From Ornithinimicrobium sp. CNJ-824 (GTDB lineage: Bacteria > Actinomycetota > Actinomycetes > Actinomycetales > Dermatophilaceae): DNA of 64,000 bases. The DNA lies in contig NZ_MKKA01000005.1 in assembly GCF_001942405.1 (NCBI RefSeq), positions 1-64,000 on the forward strand. Reading direction: 5' to 3'. Under the pieces are notes generated by a model, which was not told the origin of the DNA, did not search any database, and worked only from the letters and a program-made list of their open reading frames with translations. Positions 27,120-36,763 of the stretch are shown here, one piece after another. Numbering within the stretch: position 1 is the first letter of the stretch; each line of letters opens with the position of its first letter. Both the position numbers and the translations under genes were made by a program.

Positions 27120-29200
27120 ATGAACCGCACCGGCGCCTCCTCCTTCACGCCCCCCGCCTCTCCGGCCCACCTGCGCAACGTGGTCCTGGTCGGACCGCAG
27201 GGGACCGGGAAGAGCGCCCTCCTGGAGCAGTTGACCACCGGCCAGCTGGGCCACGTCAAGGAGGCCGAGGAGGCCTCGACCGACCTCGGCGTGGCGAGCA
27301 CCGTCCACCAGGCCACCGGCACCGTCGTCACCGTCGTCGACACCCCCGGCCGGCCCGACTTCGTCGGCGACGTGCGGGCGGGGCTGCGGGCCGCCGACGC
27401 GGTCGTCTTCGTCGTGGCCGCCGGCAGCGGCATCGACGAGGCCACCCGCATGCTGTGGCGCGAGTGCGAGGCGCCCGGATCCCCCGCCTCGTGGCCGTCA
27501 CCCAGCTGGAGCTGGCCCGGGCCGACTACGACCAGGTCGTCGAGGAGTGCCGCCGCCTGCTGGGCGACGCGGTCCCGCTGGCGCTGCCCGTGCTGGAGGG
27601 CCAGGAGCTGACCGGGGTCGTCGACCTGCTCGACCAGGTCCGCGTCGACGCCGACGGGTCCACCCGCGAGCTCGCCGAGGACGAGGCCGACGCGGTGGCC
27701 GACCGGCGCGCCACCCTCATCGAGACGGTCATCGAGACCTCCGAGGACGAGACCCTCCTGGACCGCTACCTCTCCGGGGAGGAGCTGGACCTGGAGGGGC
27801 TGCGCACCGACCTGCGGGCCGCCATCTCCACGGCCCGCTTCTTCCCGATCGTCCCGGTCCACCCGCCGACCGGCACCGGCGTGCCCTGGCTGCTCGACCT
27901 CGTCGTGGCGGCCTTCCCCTCGCCCGACCAGGCCTGGGTGCCGACCGTGACCACGCCCGACGCCCAGACCGTCCTCGAGGTCGCCGCCGACCCGGAGGCA
28001 CCGCTCGTCGCGCAGGTGGTCCGGACGATGACCGACGCCTACGTGGGTCGGCTCTCGCTGGTCCGCATCTTCTCCGGGACGCTGCGCTCCGGCGACCGGC
28101 TGCACGTCAGCGGACACCTGGAGTGGGTCGTCGGGCACGAGGTCCCCGGCCACCCCGGCCACGACGAGGACGACGAGCGCGTCGGCCAGATCACGACCCC
28201 GGTCCCCGGGGGCGCCGAGGCCCGCGACTCCGCGATCGCCGGCGAGCTGGTGCTGGTGAGCAAGCTGTCCACCGCCGAGACGTCCGACACGCTCTCCTCC
28301 GGCGACCGGCCCGCGCTCGTCGAGCCCTGGCTGCTGCCCGAGCCGCTGCTGCCCGTGGCCATCAAGGCCGCGAAGAGCAAGGACGAGGACAAGCTGGCCG
28401 GTGCGCTGCAGCGCCTGGTCAGCGAGGACCTCACCCTGCGCCTGGAGCACAACCCCGAGACCCACCAGGTCGTGCTGTGGACCCTGGGCCCGGCCCAGCA
28501 GGAGGAGGTCCTCCAGCTGCTCGCCGAGCGCCACCACGTCGAGGTCGAGACCGAGCCGGTGCGCACCTCGCTGCGGGAGACCTTCGTGCGGCCCGTCCCG
28601 GTGCAGGGCCGCCTGGTCAAGCAGTCCGGCGGGCACGGGCAGTATGCCGTCGTCCAGCTGGAGATCGAGCCGCTCGAGCGGGGTGCGGGCTTCGAGTTCG
28701 TCGACAAGGTCGTCGGCGGCGCGGTGCCCCGGCAGTTCATCCCCTCGGTGGAGAAGGGCCTGCGCAGCCAGCTCGCCGAGGGCGTGCTCGCCGGCTACCC
28801 CTGCGTCGACGTGCGGGTTACCCTCGTCGACGGCAAGGCCCACTCGGTCGACTCCTCGGACATGGCCTTCCAGAACGCGGCCGGCCAGGCCCTGCGCGAG
28901 GCGGCCAACAGCTCCACCGTCTCCCTGCTGGAGCCGGTCGACCTCGTGGAGATCACCGTGGCCGACGAGTTCGTCGGTCCGGTGATGGCCGACCTGCGCG
29001 GACGCCGCGCCCAGGTCCAGGGCACCGAACCGGCCCCCGTCGAGGGCCACACGGTGGTCCGGGCCGAGGTGCCCCAGCACGAGCTGTCCCGCTACCCGAT
29101 CGACCTGCGCTCGGTCTCCCACGGCTCCGGCAGCTTCACCCGGGAGTTCGTCCGTTACGACTACATGCCCGCCGCGCTGGCCCGGGAGATCACCGGCTGA
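27120..29200 (+). CDS. Elongation factor G-like protein (EF-G2 type; 1-nt frameshift)
   Basis: A 693-residue EF-G-family protein after repair of one missing base near 27470 (GAGGCGCCC should read GAGGGCGCCC, giving ECEGARIPRLV). The P-loop is GPQGTGKSALL near residue 24. Other GTPase motifs are altered: the switch-I RGITI is absent, DTPGH is DTPGRPDF, and NKxD reads TQLE. Domains II to V follow: PVPVQGRLVKQSGGHGQYAVV (domain IV, about residue 490), SVEKGLRSQLAEGVLAGYP and a C-terminal domain V. It resembles actinobacterial EF-G2 proteins, whose role is unclear, rather than the main fusA, which sits beside rpsG and tuf. Confidence 0.85.
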
Positions 29201-29306
29201 CGGACGCAGGGGTCACCGGCCGACCCGACCCGGGAGACCACCGGCCGACCTGGCCCCCGGTCGTCCTCCACCTGACGACCGGGGTCGGATCTGGGACCAT
29301 GGAGGC

Positions 29307-29552
29307 ATGTCCACCGTCGTCGTCCTCAGCCTGGTCTACGCACTCGTCGCGGTCACCGCGTTCGTGGCCGGCCTGGTGACCGACACCGGTCTCCTCCTGC
29401 TCCTGGCCGCGGCCGTGCTCATCGCCGGGGTCGTTCACGTGGCCACCCGCCTCCAGGGGCAGGGGCCCGTCCGGGTCAAGGACGAGCACGACCGGTCCGA
29501 GTCGATCGCCCGCCACGGCAACGTCCCCCCGGAGCGTCCGCGCGGCATGTGA
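29307..29552 (+). CDS. Small two-helix membrane protein
   Basis: An 81-residue protein with two predicted membrane helices (about residues 4-24 and 27-46) and a charged cytoplasmic tail, VRVKDEHDRSESIARHGNVPP. I do not recognise a family. The ATG at 29307 is only 1 nt after GGAGG, so translation may start in another way or further in. It stands alone between the EF-G-like gene and the convergent M3 peptidase gene. Confidence 0.5.
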   Translation: MSTVVVLSLVYALVAVTAFVAGLVTDTGLLLLLAAAVLIAGVVHVATRLQGQGPVRVKDEHDRSESIARHGNVPPERPRGM

Positions 29553-29715
29553 CGAGCCCGCCCTCCGCCGACCCTGAGGGGAGGCGGCAGGTGAGGTCGG
29601 GTGCCGGCGACCTGCATCGCCGTACACGCCGATGGAGGTCGCGACGAGCCGACCTCAGCGACGAGCGACCCGCCCCGTCAGGAGGCCGGCCGGCCGTGAA
29701 CCCGTGTCCCCGGGC

Positions 29716-31800
29716 TCACGCGGCGGGCTCGTCGCCCAGGCCCAGGCGCGCGAGCAGGTGGCGAAGGTCCGGCTCGGCGCCCCGGAAGCGCCGGTAGGTC
29801 TCCATCGCCTCGATGGACCCGCCCCGCCCGAGGAGCTCGCGACGGAAGCGCTCGCCGGCGGCGCGCGTCATACCCCCGGGCTGCTCGTCGGTGCCCTGCG
29901 CGGTGAACCAGGCCACCGTGTCGGCGTCCATCACCTCCGACCACAGGTAGGAGTAGTAGCCGGCGGCGTAGCCCCCGCCGAAGATGTGGTGGAAGTAGGC
30001 CGACCGGTAGCGCGGCGGGACGAGCGGGAAGGCCACCCCGGCCCGCTCCAGCGCCGCGGCCTCGAACTCCTCCACGCCCGCGCCGTCGGCGGGCAGCTCC
30101 GCCAGCGGGGTCTGGTGCCAGGCCTGGTCGAGCAGCATCGCCTTGAGCAGCTCCAGGGTCCGGTATGCCGTCTCCTGGCGCTGCGCGACAAGCGCGTCCA
30201 CCCACTCCTCGGGCAGGGGCTCGCCGGTGGCGTGGTGGCGGGCGTAGCGGCGGATCAGCGAGGGCTGGAAGGCCCAGATCTCGTTGACCTGGGAGGGGAA
30301 CTCCACGAAGTCGCGCGGGACCGAGGTGCCCGAGCGCGAGGGGTAGCGCACGTCGGAGAGCAGCCCGTGCAGGTCGTGGCCGAACTCGTGGAAGAGCGTG
30401 ATGACGTTGTCCCAGGTCATCAGGCTCGGCGAGCCCGGCGCGGGCGGCGGCACGTTGCAGGTGTTGGTGACCAGCGGCCGGTCGCCGAGCAGGGAGCTCT
30501 GGTCGACGATCGAGGTCATCCAGGCCCCGCCCTTCTTCGTGGGCCGGGTGTAGGGGTCGAGCACGACGGCGCCGAGGACGCTGCCGTCCTCCTCCCGCAC
30601 CTCGAAGACCCGCGCCTGGTCGGTGTAGCCGACGAGCTCGGGCCGCTCGGAGAAGGTGATGCCGTAGAGGGCGGTCGCGGCGGCGAGGACGCCCTCGTGC
30701 AGCACCCGCTCGAACTCCAGGTAGGGCCGCAGCTTCTCCGGGTCCAGCGCCGACTCGGCGGCCTCCCGGGCGGCCAGGAACTGCCAGTCCCACGGCTCCA
30801 GGTCGGCCCCGGGGTCGAGGGTCTCCAGCCGGGCCCGTAGGGCGCTGGCCTCCTGCTCGGCGAGGGGCACGGCCCCGGCGGCGAGCCGGGAGAGAATCTC
30901 GTTGACGGCGTCGGTGCCGCCGGCGCAACTGGTCTCGTGGACGTAGGCCGCATGGTGCGGGTAGCCCAGCAGCGTGGCCCGCTCGGCGCGCAGCCGGGCG
31001 ATCCGCACGAGCACGTCGCGGGTGTCGTGGTCGGCCTGCGTGCCCCGGCCCAGCCCCCGGTCGACCGAGGCGCGGAAGACCTCCTCGCGCAGCCCGCGGT
31101 CCTCCATCGAGGACAGCAGCGGCTGGCCCGTGGTGTTGACGATCGGGACCAGCCAGCCCTCCAGGCTGCGGGCCTGCGCGGCCTCGCGCAGCCCGGCCTT
31201 CTCGTCGTCGCTGAGCCCTCGGAGCCGCTCCTCGTCGACGACGTGCACCGCGGCGGCGTTGCGGCCCTCGACGAGGATCTGGTCGAACTGGGTGGTCAGC
31301 CCGGCGAGCTCGGCGTTGAGCTCGCGCAGGCGGGCCTGGTCGGCCGCCTCGAGGGTGATGCCGCCGCGCTCGTAGGCCCGCAGCGACTCGGTGAGCCAGA
31401 ACCGGTCCTGCTCGTCGGCCTCCACCTCGCCGGCGTCGATCCGGTCCCGCAGGCCGGTGAGCCGGGCGTAGAGGTCGGCGTCCATGAGGATGGCGTCCTG
31501 GTGGGCGGCCAGGCGTGGGGAGAACTCGGCCATGATCGCGTCGCGCTCGGGGGTGGTGTCGGCCGACCGGGCGACCCAGAAGGCCGACAACGTCCGGTCC
31601 AGGGTGGCGCCGCTGCGCTCCCAGGCGTGCACGACGTTCTCCAGGGTCGGCGGCGCGGTGTCCTCGGCGATCGCGCGCAGGGCGGCCAGCTGCTCGGTCA
31701 TCCCGACCTCGAGCGCCTCGCGGACGTGCGCCTCGGTCATCGTGGCGTAGTCGGGCAGCTGGAACGGCAGGGTCGAGGGGGCAAGGAGCGGGTTGGTCAT
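29716..31800 (-). CDS. M3-family metallopeptidase (peptidyl-dipeptidase Dcp type)
   Basis: A 694-residue zinc peptidase of the M3A family, acting on short peptides in the cytoplasm. The zinc site is LFHEFGHDLHGLLS near residue 460, with the third ligand Glu in FVEFPSQVNEIWA about 30 residues on. GGGYAAGYYSYLWSEV near residue 600 is the substrate-binding motif of Dcp. The N-terminal half is the usual all-helical region. Start ATG 31800 (MTNPLLAPS) is preferred; ATG 31809 adds three residues. It is divergent neither from nor obviously coupled to its neighbours. Confidence 0.92.
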   Translation of the reverse strand: MTNPLLAPSTLPFQLPDYATMTEAHVREALEVGMTEQLAALRAIAEDTAPPTLENVVHAWERSGATLDRTLSAFWVARSADTTPERDAIMAEFSPRLAAHQDAILMDADLYARLTGLRDRIDAGEVEADEQDRFWLTESLRAYERGGITLEAADQARLRELNAELAGLTTQFDQILVEGRNAAAVHVVDEERLRGLSDDEKAGLREAAQARSLEGWLVPIVNTTGQPLLSSMEDRGLREEVFRASVDRGLGRGTQADHDTRDVLVRIARLRAERATLLGYPHHAAYVHETSCAGGTDAVNEILSRLAAGAVPLAEQEASALRARLETLDPGADLEPWDWQFLAAREAAESALDPEKLRPYLEFERVLHEGVLAAATALYGITFSERPELVGYTDQARVFEVREEDGSVLGAVVLDPYTRPTKKGGAWMTSIVDQSSLLGDRPLVTNTCNVPPPAPGSPSLMTWDNVITLFHEFGHDLHGLLSDVRYPSRSGTSVPRDFVEFPSQVNEIWAFQPSLIRRYARHHATGEPLPEEWVDALVAQRQETAYRTLELLKAMLLDQAWHQTPLAELPADGAGVEEFEAAALERAGVAFPLVPPRYRSAYFHHIFGGGYAAGYYSYLWSEVMDADTVAWFTAQGTDEQPGGMTRAAGERFRRELLGRGGSIEAMETYRRFRGAEPDLRHLLARLGLGDEPAA

Positions 31801-31866
31801 GGGTCCCATCCCATCACGGCGCGTGCCCGGGGTCCTCCGGGCGGTGGCCGGCGCCCGGTCGGCCGC

Positions 31867-33311
31867 TCACCACCAGTCCGGCTCGGCGCTGTCCGGGGTG
31901 ACGACCGGCCCGAACGGACCCACGGGCCGCCGGTGCCAGCACTCCCGCGTCGCGCGCAGCTCGGCCCAGGTCGTGTAGCGGTAGCGGTGGAGCACCGCCC
32001 GGACCGCCTCGGGCCGCCGCCCGTCGAACGGGTCGTGGGCAAGCAGCCGCAGCGTCGGCGGGTCGGCCTCGAGCAGCCGCCGCTGCAGCCGCGGGAGCCA
32101 CGGGTAGGCGTAGCGGTGCGACAGCGCGGCGAACCACATGAGCCAGTCCAGGCGCAGGTGGTAGGGCGCGTACTGCCGCGGCCAGCGCCCCGGGAACCCA
32201 GGCTTGCCCCGGAAGCCGTACTCGCGCCATACCCCGCCGCTGTCCAGGCCCTCGAGCACGATCTCGTGGCGCACCTTCGTCACGCTGCCGAACGCGCCGT
32301 AGGTGTTGACCAGCCGCAGCGGGTCGAAGGAGGCGTTCATCGCCTGGCCCGGCGAGAGCAGGTTGACCACCGGCCGCCAGCTGAGCACCGCTACCAGCAC
32401 GGTGAGCAGCACCACCGCGACCACCCAGGGGTATGGCGTCGCGCCGGCCTGCGTGGGCACGAGCCGGTCCTGCACGGGACCGGGGAGGAGCCAGGCCCAG
32501 ACGGCGTCCGGCAGGACGGAGGCGGCCAGGACGATCGCCAGCCAGTTGAGCCAGGCGAAGTTGCCGCTGGCCACCAGCCACAGCTGGGTGACGAGCATGA
32601 TCCCGGCGCTGACCCCCGCCACCGGCTGCGGCAGGAACAGCCCGAACGGCACGATCAGCTGGGTGACGTGGTTGGCGGCGACCTCCACCTTGTGCAGGGG
32701 GCCCGGCAGGTGGTGGAAGAACCAGGACAGCGGCCCGGGCATCGGCTGGGTCTCGTGGTGGTGGTGCAGGCAGGTGAGGTCGCGCCAGCAGCGGTCGCCG
32801 CGCAGCTTGATCAGGCCGGCGCCGAACTCGAGCCGGAAGAGCAGCCAGCGCACCAGGAGCAGCACGAGCAGGGGCGGCGCGACGGCGGCGTTGCCGAGGA
32901 AGATCGCCAGGAAGCCGACCTCGCACAGCAGCGTCTCCCAGCCGAAGGACCACCAGAGCTGCCCGACGTTGACGATCGAGAGGTAGAGCGCCCACAGCAC
33001 CGCCCACACCGCCATCGAGGCGGCCAGGGGCAGCCGGGCGGTAACGCCGACGAGGGTGAGCAGGGCCAGTGCCGCGCCCGTCCAGGCGATGGCGAGGAAG
33101 AGGCGGTCGGACCACCACCGGTGGAACAGACTCGGCGCCTGCGCGAAGGTCGCGCGTCGCAGGAAGGTCGGTGCCGGCGTCAGCCGCGCGAGCCGATCAG
33201 CGCCGGCCCCTGCCGGGCCGCGGCGACGAAGGCGACGAGGTAGAGCGCGGCGAGCGCGTGCTGGAGCACCGCGCGCCCCAGCCATCCGTCGTCGGCGACG
33301 AACCACTCCAT
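31867..33311 (-). CDS. Lipase maturation factor family protein (1-nt frameshift)
   Basis: An approximately 481-residue multi-helix membrane protein related to vertebrate LMF1. The N-terminus MEWFVADDGWLGRAVLQHAL, typical of the family, ends in a premature stop near 33183. Adding one base (CGCGGCCTGACG for CGCGGCTGACG) joins it to LTPAPTFLRRATFAQAPSLF. Other landmarks are WWSFGWETLLCEVGFLAIF, RLEFGAGLIKLRGDRCWRDL followed by CLHHHHETQP, VNTYGAFGSVTKVRHEI and a C-terminal aromatic-rich domain. The bacterial function is not established. The ATG at 33311 faces the S10 peptidase gene across a 55-bp divergent gap. Confidence 0.88.
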
Positions 33312-33366
33312 CCCTCGACGGTATGCCGTGCGCGCCCGGTCGGCACGCCGCATACAGTCGGTGCCC

Positions 33367-34899
33367 ATGAGCGAGGACGCGACGACCCCGGCCGCCGACG
33401 GGAAGACCGAGGACACCGCCAGGGAGGCCGGCAGGGAGGCAGGGAAGGACAAGACGAAGGACGCCGAGCCCCGCGACCTGCTGGTCGAGACCCACCACAC
33501 GCTGACGACCGACGACGGCGAGCTGAGCTACACGGCGCGCACCGGGCGGGTCGTGCTGCGCGAGGAGGAGGTCAAGGACGACGTCTTCCAGGGGTGGACG
33601 CCGCGCGCCGAGCTGGCGGTGACGGCCTACACCCTCGACCTGCCCGAGGGCGCCGACCGCAACGACCGGCCGGTGACCTTCGTCTTCAACGGCGGCCCCG
33701 GCTCGAGCTCGGTCTGGCTGCACCTGGGCGTGCTCGGGCCGAGGATCGTCGACGCCGGCGAGGTGGACGCCCCGACCCCGCCGCCCTACGCCCTGGCCGA
33801 CAACCCGCAGACCCCGCTGCGCGCCACCGACCTGGTCTTCATCGACCCGATGTCGACCGGCCAGTCGCGGGCGGTCAAGGGCGGCAAGGCCAAGGACTAC
33901 CACGGCTTCGGCAAGGACGTGGAGCAGGTCGCCGAGCTCATCCGGCTGTGGTGCACCCGCGAGGACCGCTGGATGAGCCCGAAGTTCCTCTGCGGCGAGT
34001 CCTACGGCACGACCCGGGCCGTCGCGGTCGCCGAGCACCTGTTCAGCCGGTTCGGGATGCAGCTCAACGGCCTGGTGCTCATCTCCAGCGTGCTCGACTT
34101 CACCACGCAGGACTTCCGCTACCTGCGCCACGACGAGGCCTGCCTGTCCTACCTGCCGACCTACGCGGCGGTCGCGCACGTCCACGGCAAGCACCCCGAC
34201 CGGTCGCTGGGCGAGGTGGTCGCCGAGGCCGAGGAGCTCTCCGCCGGGCACTACCGCTGGGCGCTGGCCCGGGGCAACCGGCTCACCGAGGAGGAGCGGT
34301 CCTCGCTGGCCGCCGACCTCTCCCGGCTGACCGGCCTGTCGCAGGACTACCTGCTGAGATGCGACCTGCGGCCGGAGCACTGGCGCTTCTGCACCGAGCT
34401 GCTGCGGGACGAGGGCCGCACGGTCGGCCGGATCGACGGGCGGATCACCGGGGTGCTGCACTCCGGCGTCGCCGAGAACATGGACGCCGACCCCTCGATC
34501 GACGCCATCATGGGCCCCTACGCCGCCGCGGTCCACCACTACCTGCGGGGCGAGCTGGGCTCCGAGCTCGACCTGCCCTACGCCGTGTTCTCCGACGCCA
34601 TCGAGCACTGGTCCTACAAGGAGTTCGAGGGCCGCCCGATCAGCGTCACCGACAAGCTGGAGCGCGTCATGCGCGCCAACCCGCACCTGCGCGTGCGGGT
34701 CGAGTACGGCTGCTACGACCTGGCCACGCCCTTCGGCGCGGCCCAGGACACGGTCGCCCACCTGCGGCTGCCCCAGCAGGCGCTGGACCGGATCGAGCAC
34801 GCCTGGTTCGAGACCGGGCACATGCCCTACGTCGGCTCGGCGACCCGGGTGGCCGAGGCCGAGGGCATCACCGACTTCGTCCGGCGCGCCACCGGCTGA
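33367..34899 (+). CDS. S10-family serine carboxypeptidase-like protein
   Basis: A 510-residue alpha/beta-hydrolase of peptidase family S10. The oxyanion-hole motif is FNGGPGSSS near residue 115, the nucleophile is in CGESYGT (about residue 217), the Asp lies in EYGCYDLATPF near residue 455, and the His is in WFETGHMPY near residue 482, so the catalytic triad is complete. The first 40 residues are charged and disordered, with no signal peptide, so the protein looks cytoplasmic, which is odd for S10 but usual for the bacterial group. The ATG at 33367 is in a divergent arrangement with the lipase maturation factor gene. Confidence 0.88.
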   Translation: MSEDATTPAADGKTEDTAREAGREAGKDKTKDAEPRDLLVETHHTLTTDDGELSYTARTGRVVLREEEVKDDVFQGWTPRAELAVTAYTLDLPEGADRNDRPVTFVFNGGPGSSSVWLHLGVLGPRIVDAGEVDAPTPPPYALADNPQTPLRATDLVFIDPMSTGQSRAVKGGKAKDYHGFGKDVEQVAELIRLWCTREDRWMSPKFLCGESYGTTRAVAVAEHLFSRFGMQLNGLVLISSVLDFTTQDFRYLRHDEACLSYLPTYAAVAHVHGKHPDRSLGEVVAEAEELSAGHYRWALARGNRLTEEERSSLAADLSRLTGLSQDYLLRCDLRPEHWRFCTELLRDEGRTVGRIDGRITGVLHSGVAENMDADPSIDAIMGPYAAAVHHYLRGELGSELDLPYAVFSDAIEHWSYKEFEGRPISVTDKLERVMRANPHLRVRVEYGCYDLATPFGAAQDTVAHLRLPQQALDRIEHAWFETGHMPYVGSATRVAEAEGITDFVRRATG

Positions 34900-35099
34900 C
34901 GGCGCGGCGCCGGCAGGGCCGCGACCTCGGGAAGGGTCAGGCGGGCCGGCGGCCCTCCTCGATGAGCTCCTTCACGTCCTCCTGCAGCCGGAGCCCGGCG
35001 CGGGCGCGAACGAAGGCGCTCACCGCATCCTCCTGCCCCGTCGCCGACTCCTCGGCATCGACCGTGCTGCCTCCAGACTAGTCCTCGACCGCCTGGAGG
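34900..35099. other. Intergenic stretch, no supported gene
   Basis: A 200-bp gap between convergent genes. An open minus-strand frame from about 35070 to 34938 ends in SAFVRARAGLRLQEDVKEL and could encode a 28-residue peptide from a GTG at about 35021. It has no ATG, no good SD and no family I recognise, so I do not call it. Confidence 0.5.
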
Positions 35100-36131
35100 T
35101 CAGAGCTGCGGAGCGGGCACGTCGACGTCCGGGATCGGCTCGACCTCGAGCGGCTCGTGGGCGCCCTCCCGGTCGTCCGGCCGCTCGTCCAGCTTGACCA
35201 GGACCACCCCGGCCAGGATGAGCAGGCCGCCGAGGAGCTGCACGGCCGCCGGCAGCTCGGCCAGCAGGACCCAGGCCCAGAGCACGGCGAACATCACCTC
35301 GGTGAGCCCGACGAAGGAGGAGACCTTGGCGCCCAGGGCGCGGGCCGCGACGACGCCGGTGAGGTAGGCGATCGCGGCGGCGACCAGGCCCAGCCACAGC
35401 ACCGGCACCCACCAGGCCACGGCATACCCCGAGACGGTGACGTCCACGGTGTCCCAGCGCATCGGGACCAGACCGACCGCGCCGGCGAGCAGGAGGGTGG
35501 CGGCACCGACGAGCAGGCCCAGGCAGGCGAACGCCAGCGGCGGCAGGCCGGTGGCGTCGTCGGCGCCGACGACGAAGAAGGCGGCCAGGCCGACCGCGGC
35601 GAACAGGCCCCACATGACCCCGATCCCGCTGAGCTGCGCGTCGCCGAGGACGTCGAGGACGAGGAGGAGCCCCAGCATCGCCACGCCGATCCCCCCGACG
35701 GTCAACGGGCGGGGACGCTGGCCGCGGACCAGCCAGAGCCAGCCGACGACGAGGATCGGGCCGAGGTACTCCAGCATGAGCGCCACGCCCACGGAGAGCC
35801 GCTCGACGGCGAGGAAGTAGAACAGTTGGGCGCCGGCGACCGCCAGGACGCCGAAGGTCGTCACGTGCGCCCAGGTCACCGGTCGGCGCAGCAGGTGCCA
35901 GTGCCCCCGCATGGACAGCGTCGCCGGGACCGCGAGGATGACCGCGCCCAGGACGATGCGGGCCGTCACCGCGGCGCCGGGGGACCAGCCCTCCACGAGC
36001 AGGCTCTTGGCGACGGCGCCGGAGCTGCCGAAGGTCACCGCGGACAGCACGGCCACGAGCAGGCCCAGGACGAGCACGCGCAGAGGGGTCCGGGTGGTGG
36101 CGGGCACGGCCTGCCGGTGGTCGATGGTCAC
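35100..36131 (-). CDS. EamA/RhaT-family transporter
   Basis: A 343-residue drug/metabolite carrier with ten helices in two EamA repeats. Helix ends such as FGSSGAVAKSLLVEGWSPGAAV, LFYFLAVERLSVGVALMLEYLGPILVV and SSFVGLTEVMFAVLWAWVLLAE fit the family; the last is close to RhtA-type exporters, which export threonine and homoserine. The C-terminal 40 residues are an acidic cytoplasmic tail. The GTG at 36131 is divergent from the CGNR regulator gene across an 83-bp gap, so that regulator may control it. Substrate unknown. Confidence 0.88.
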   Translation of the reverse strand: MTIDHRQAVPATTRTPLRVLVLGLLVAVLSAVTFGSSGAVAKSLLVEGWSPGAAVTARIVLGAVILAVPATLSMRGHWHLLRRPVTWAHVTTFGVLAVAGAQLFYFLAVERLSVGVALMLEYLGPILVVGWLWLVRGQRPRPLTVGGIGVAMLGLLLVLDVLGDAQLSGIGVMWGLFAAVGLAAFFVVGADDATGLPPLAFACLGLLVGAATLLLAGAVGLVPMRWDTVDVTVSGYAVAWWVPVLWLGLVAAAIAYLTGVVAARALGAKVSSFVGLTEVMFAVLWAWVLLAELPAAVQLLGGLLILAGVVLVKLDERPDDREGAHEPLEVEPIPDVDVPAPQL

Positions 36132-36214
36132 GGGGTGACCCCCTCTCGTCTGTCATCATGGGTGTCGAGGAGTGATGGTCATGACGATACGCACGGGCAA
36201 CGTCAGGAGTCAAG

Positions 36215-36763
36215 ATGCTGTTCACCCATGACACCGAGATCGCGCTGCAGAGCGCGGCGGCGCTGGTGAACACGATGGGCCCGCCCGACACCCTGACCAC
36301 CGACGAGCAGCTCGAGACGTTCGTACGCGACCAGGGGTGGTCGGGGGAGCTGACCGGCGAGCGGGTCGAGCTGGACGAGGTCCGGGCGTTGCGGCCGCGG
36401 CTGGCCCGGCTGTGGGAGCTCGACGAGGACGCGCTGGTGCCGCTGGTCAACGGGCTGCTGGCCGACGCGCGGGCGCTGCCGCAGCTGGTCGACCACGACG
36501 ACTGGGGCTGGCACCTGCACGCCGTGCCCGACGACGCCCCGCTGGCCACCCGGATGGCGGTCGAGGCGGCGATGGCGATGGTCGACGTCGTCCGGGCCGG
36601 CGAGCTCGGCCGGCTGCGCACCTGCGAGGCCGAGGGGTGCGAGGCCGTGCACGTGGACCTCTCGCGCAACCGGTCCCGCCGCTTCTGCAGCACGGCGTGC
36701 GGCAACCGGATGGCCGCGGCGGCCTATCGTGAGCGGCAGGCCCGACAGGAGGACCCCGCATGA
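36215..36763 (+). CDS. ABATE/CGNR zinc-finger transcription regulator
   Basis: A 182-residue protein with an N-terminal ABATE domain (residues about 1-130, starting FTHDTEIALQSAAALVN) and a C-terminal CGNR zinc finger. The finger ligands are in LRTCEAEGCEAV and RRFCSTACGNRM, followed by a basic helix (AAAYRERQ). This family is common in actinobacteria and probably senses a ligand through ABATE. The ATG at 36215 follows AGGAGT. Its stop overlaps the start of the PLP gene by 4 nt, and the EamA gene is divergent, so one or both are candidate targets. Confidence 0.88.
   Translation: MLFTHDTEIALQSAAALVNTMGPPDTLTTDEQLETFVRDQGWSGELTGERVELDEVRALRPRLARLWELDEDALVPLVNGLLADARALPQLVDHDDWGWHLHAVPDDAPLATRMAVEAAMAMVDVVRAGELGRLRTCEAEGCEAVHVDLSRNRSRRFCSTACGNRMAAAAYRERQARQEDPA

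Noticed and set aside
34938..35040. Possible small minus-strand peptide ending LIEEGRRPA
   Set aside because: Only a GTG start, no convincing SD, 28 residues, no family recognised.
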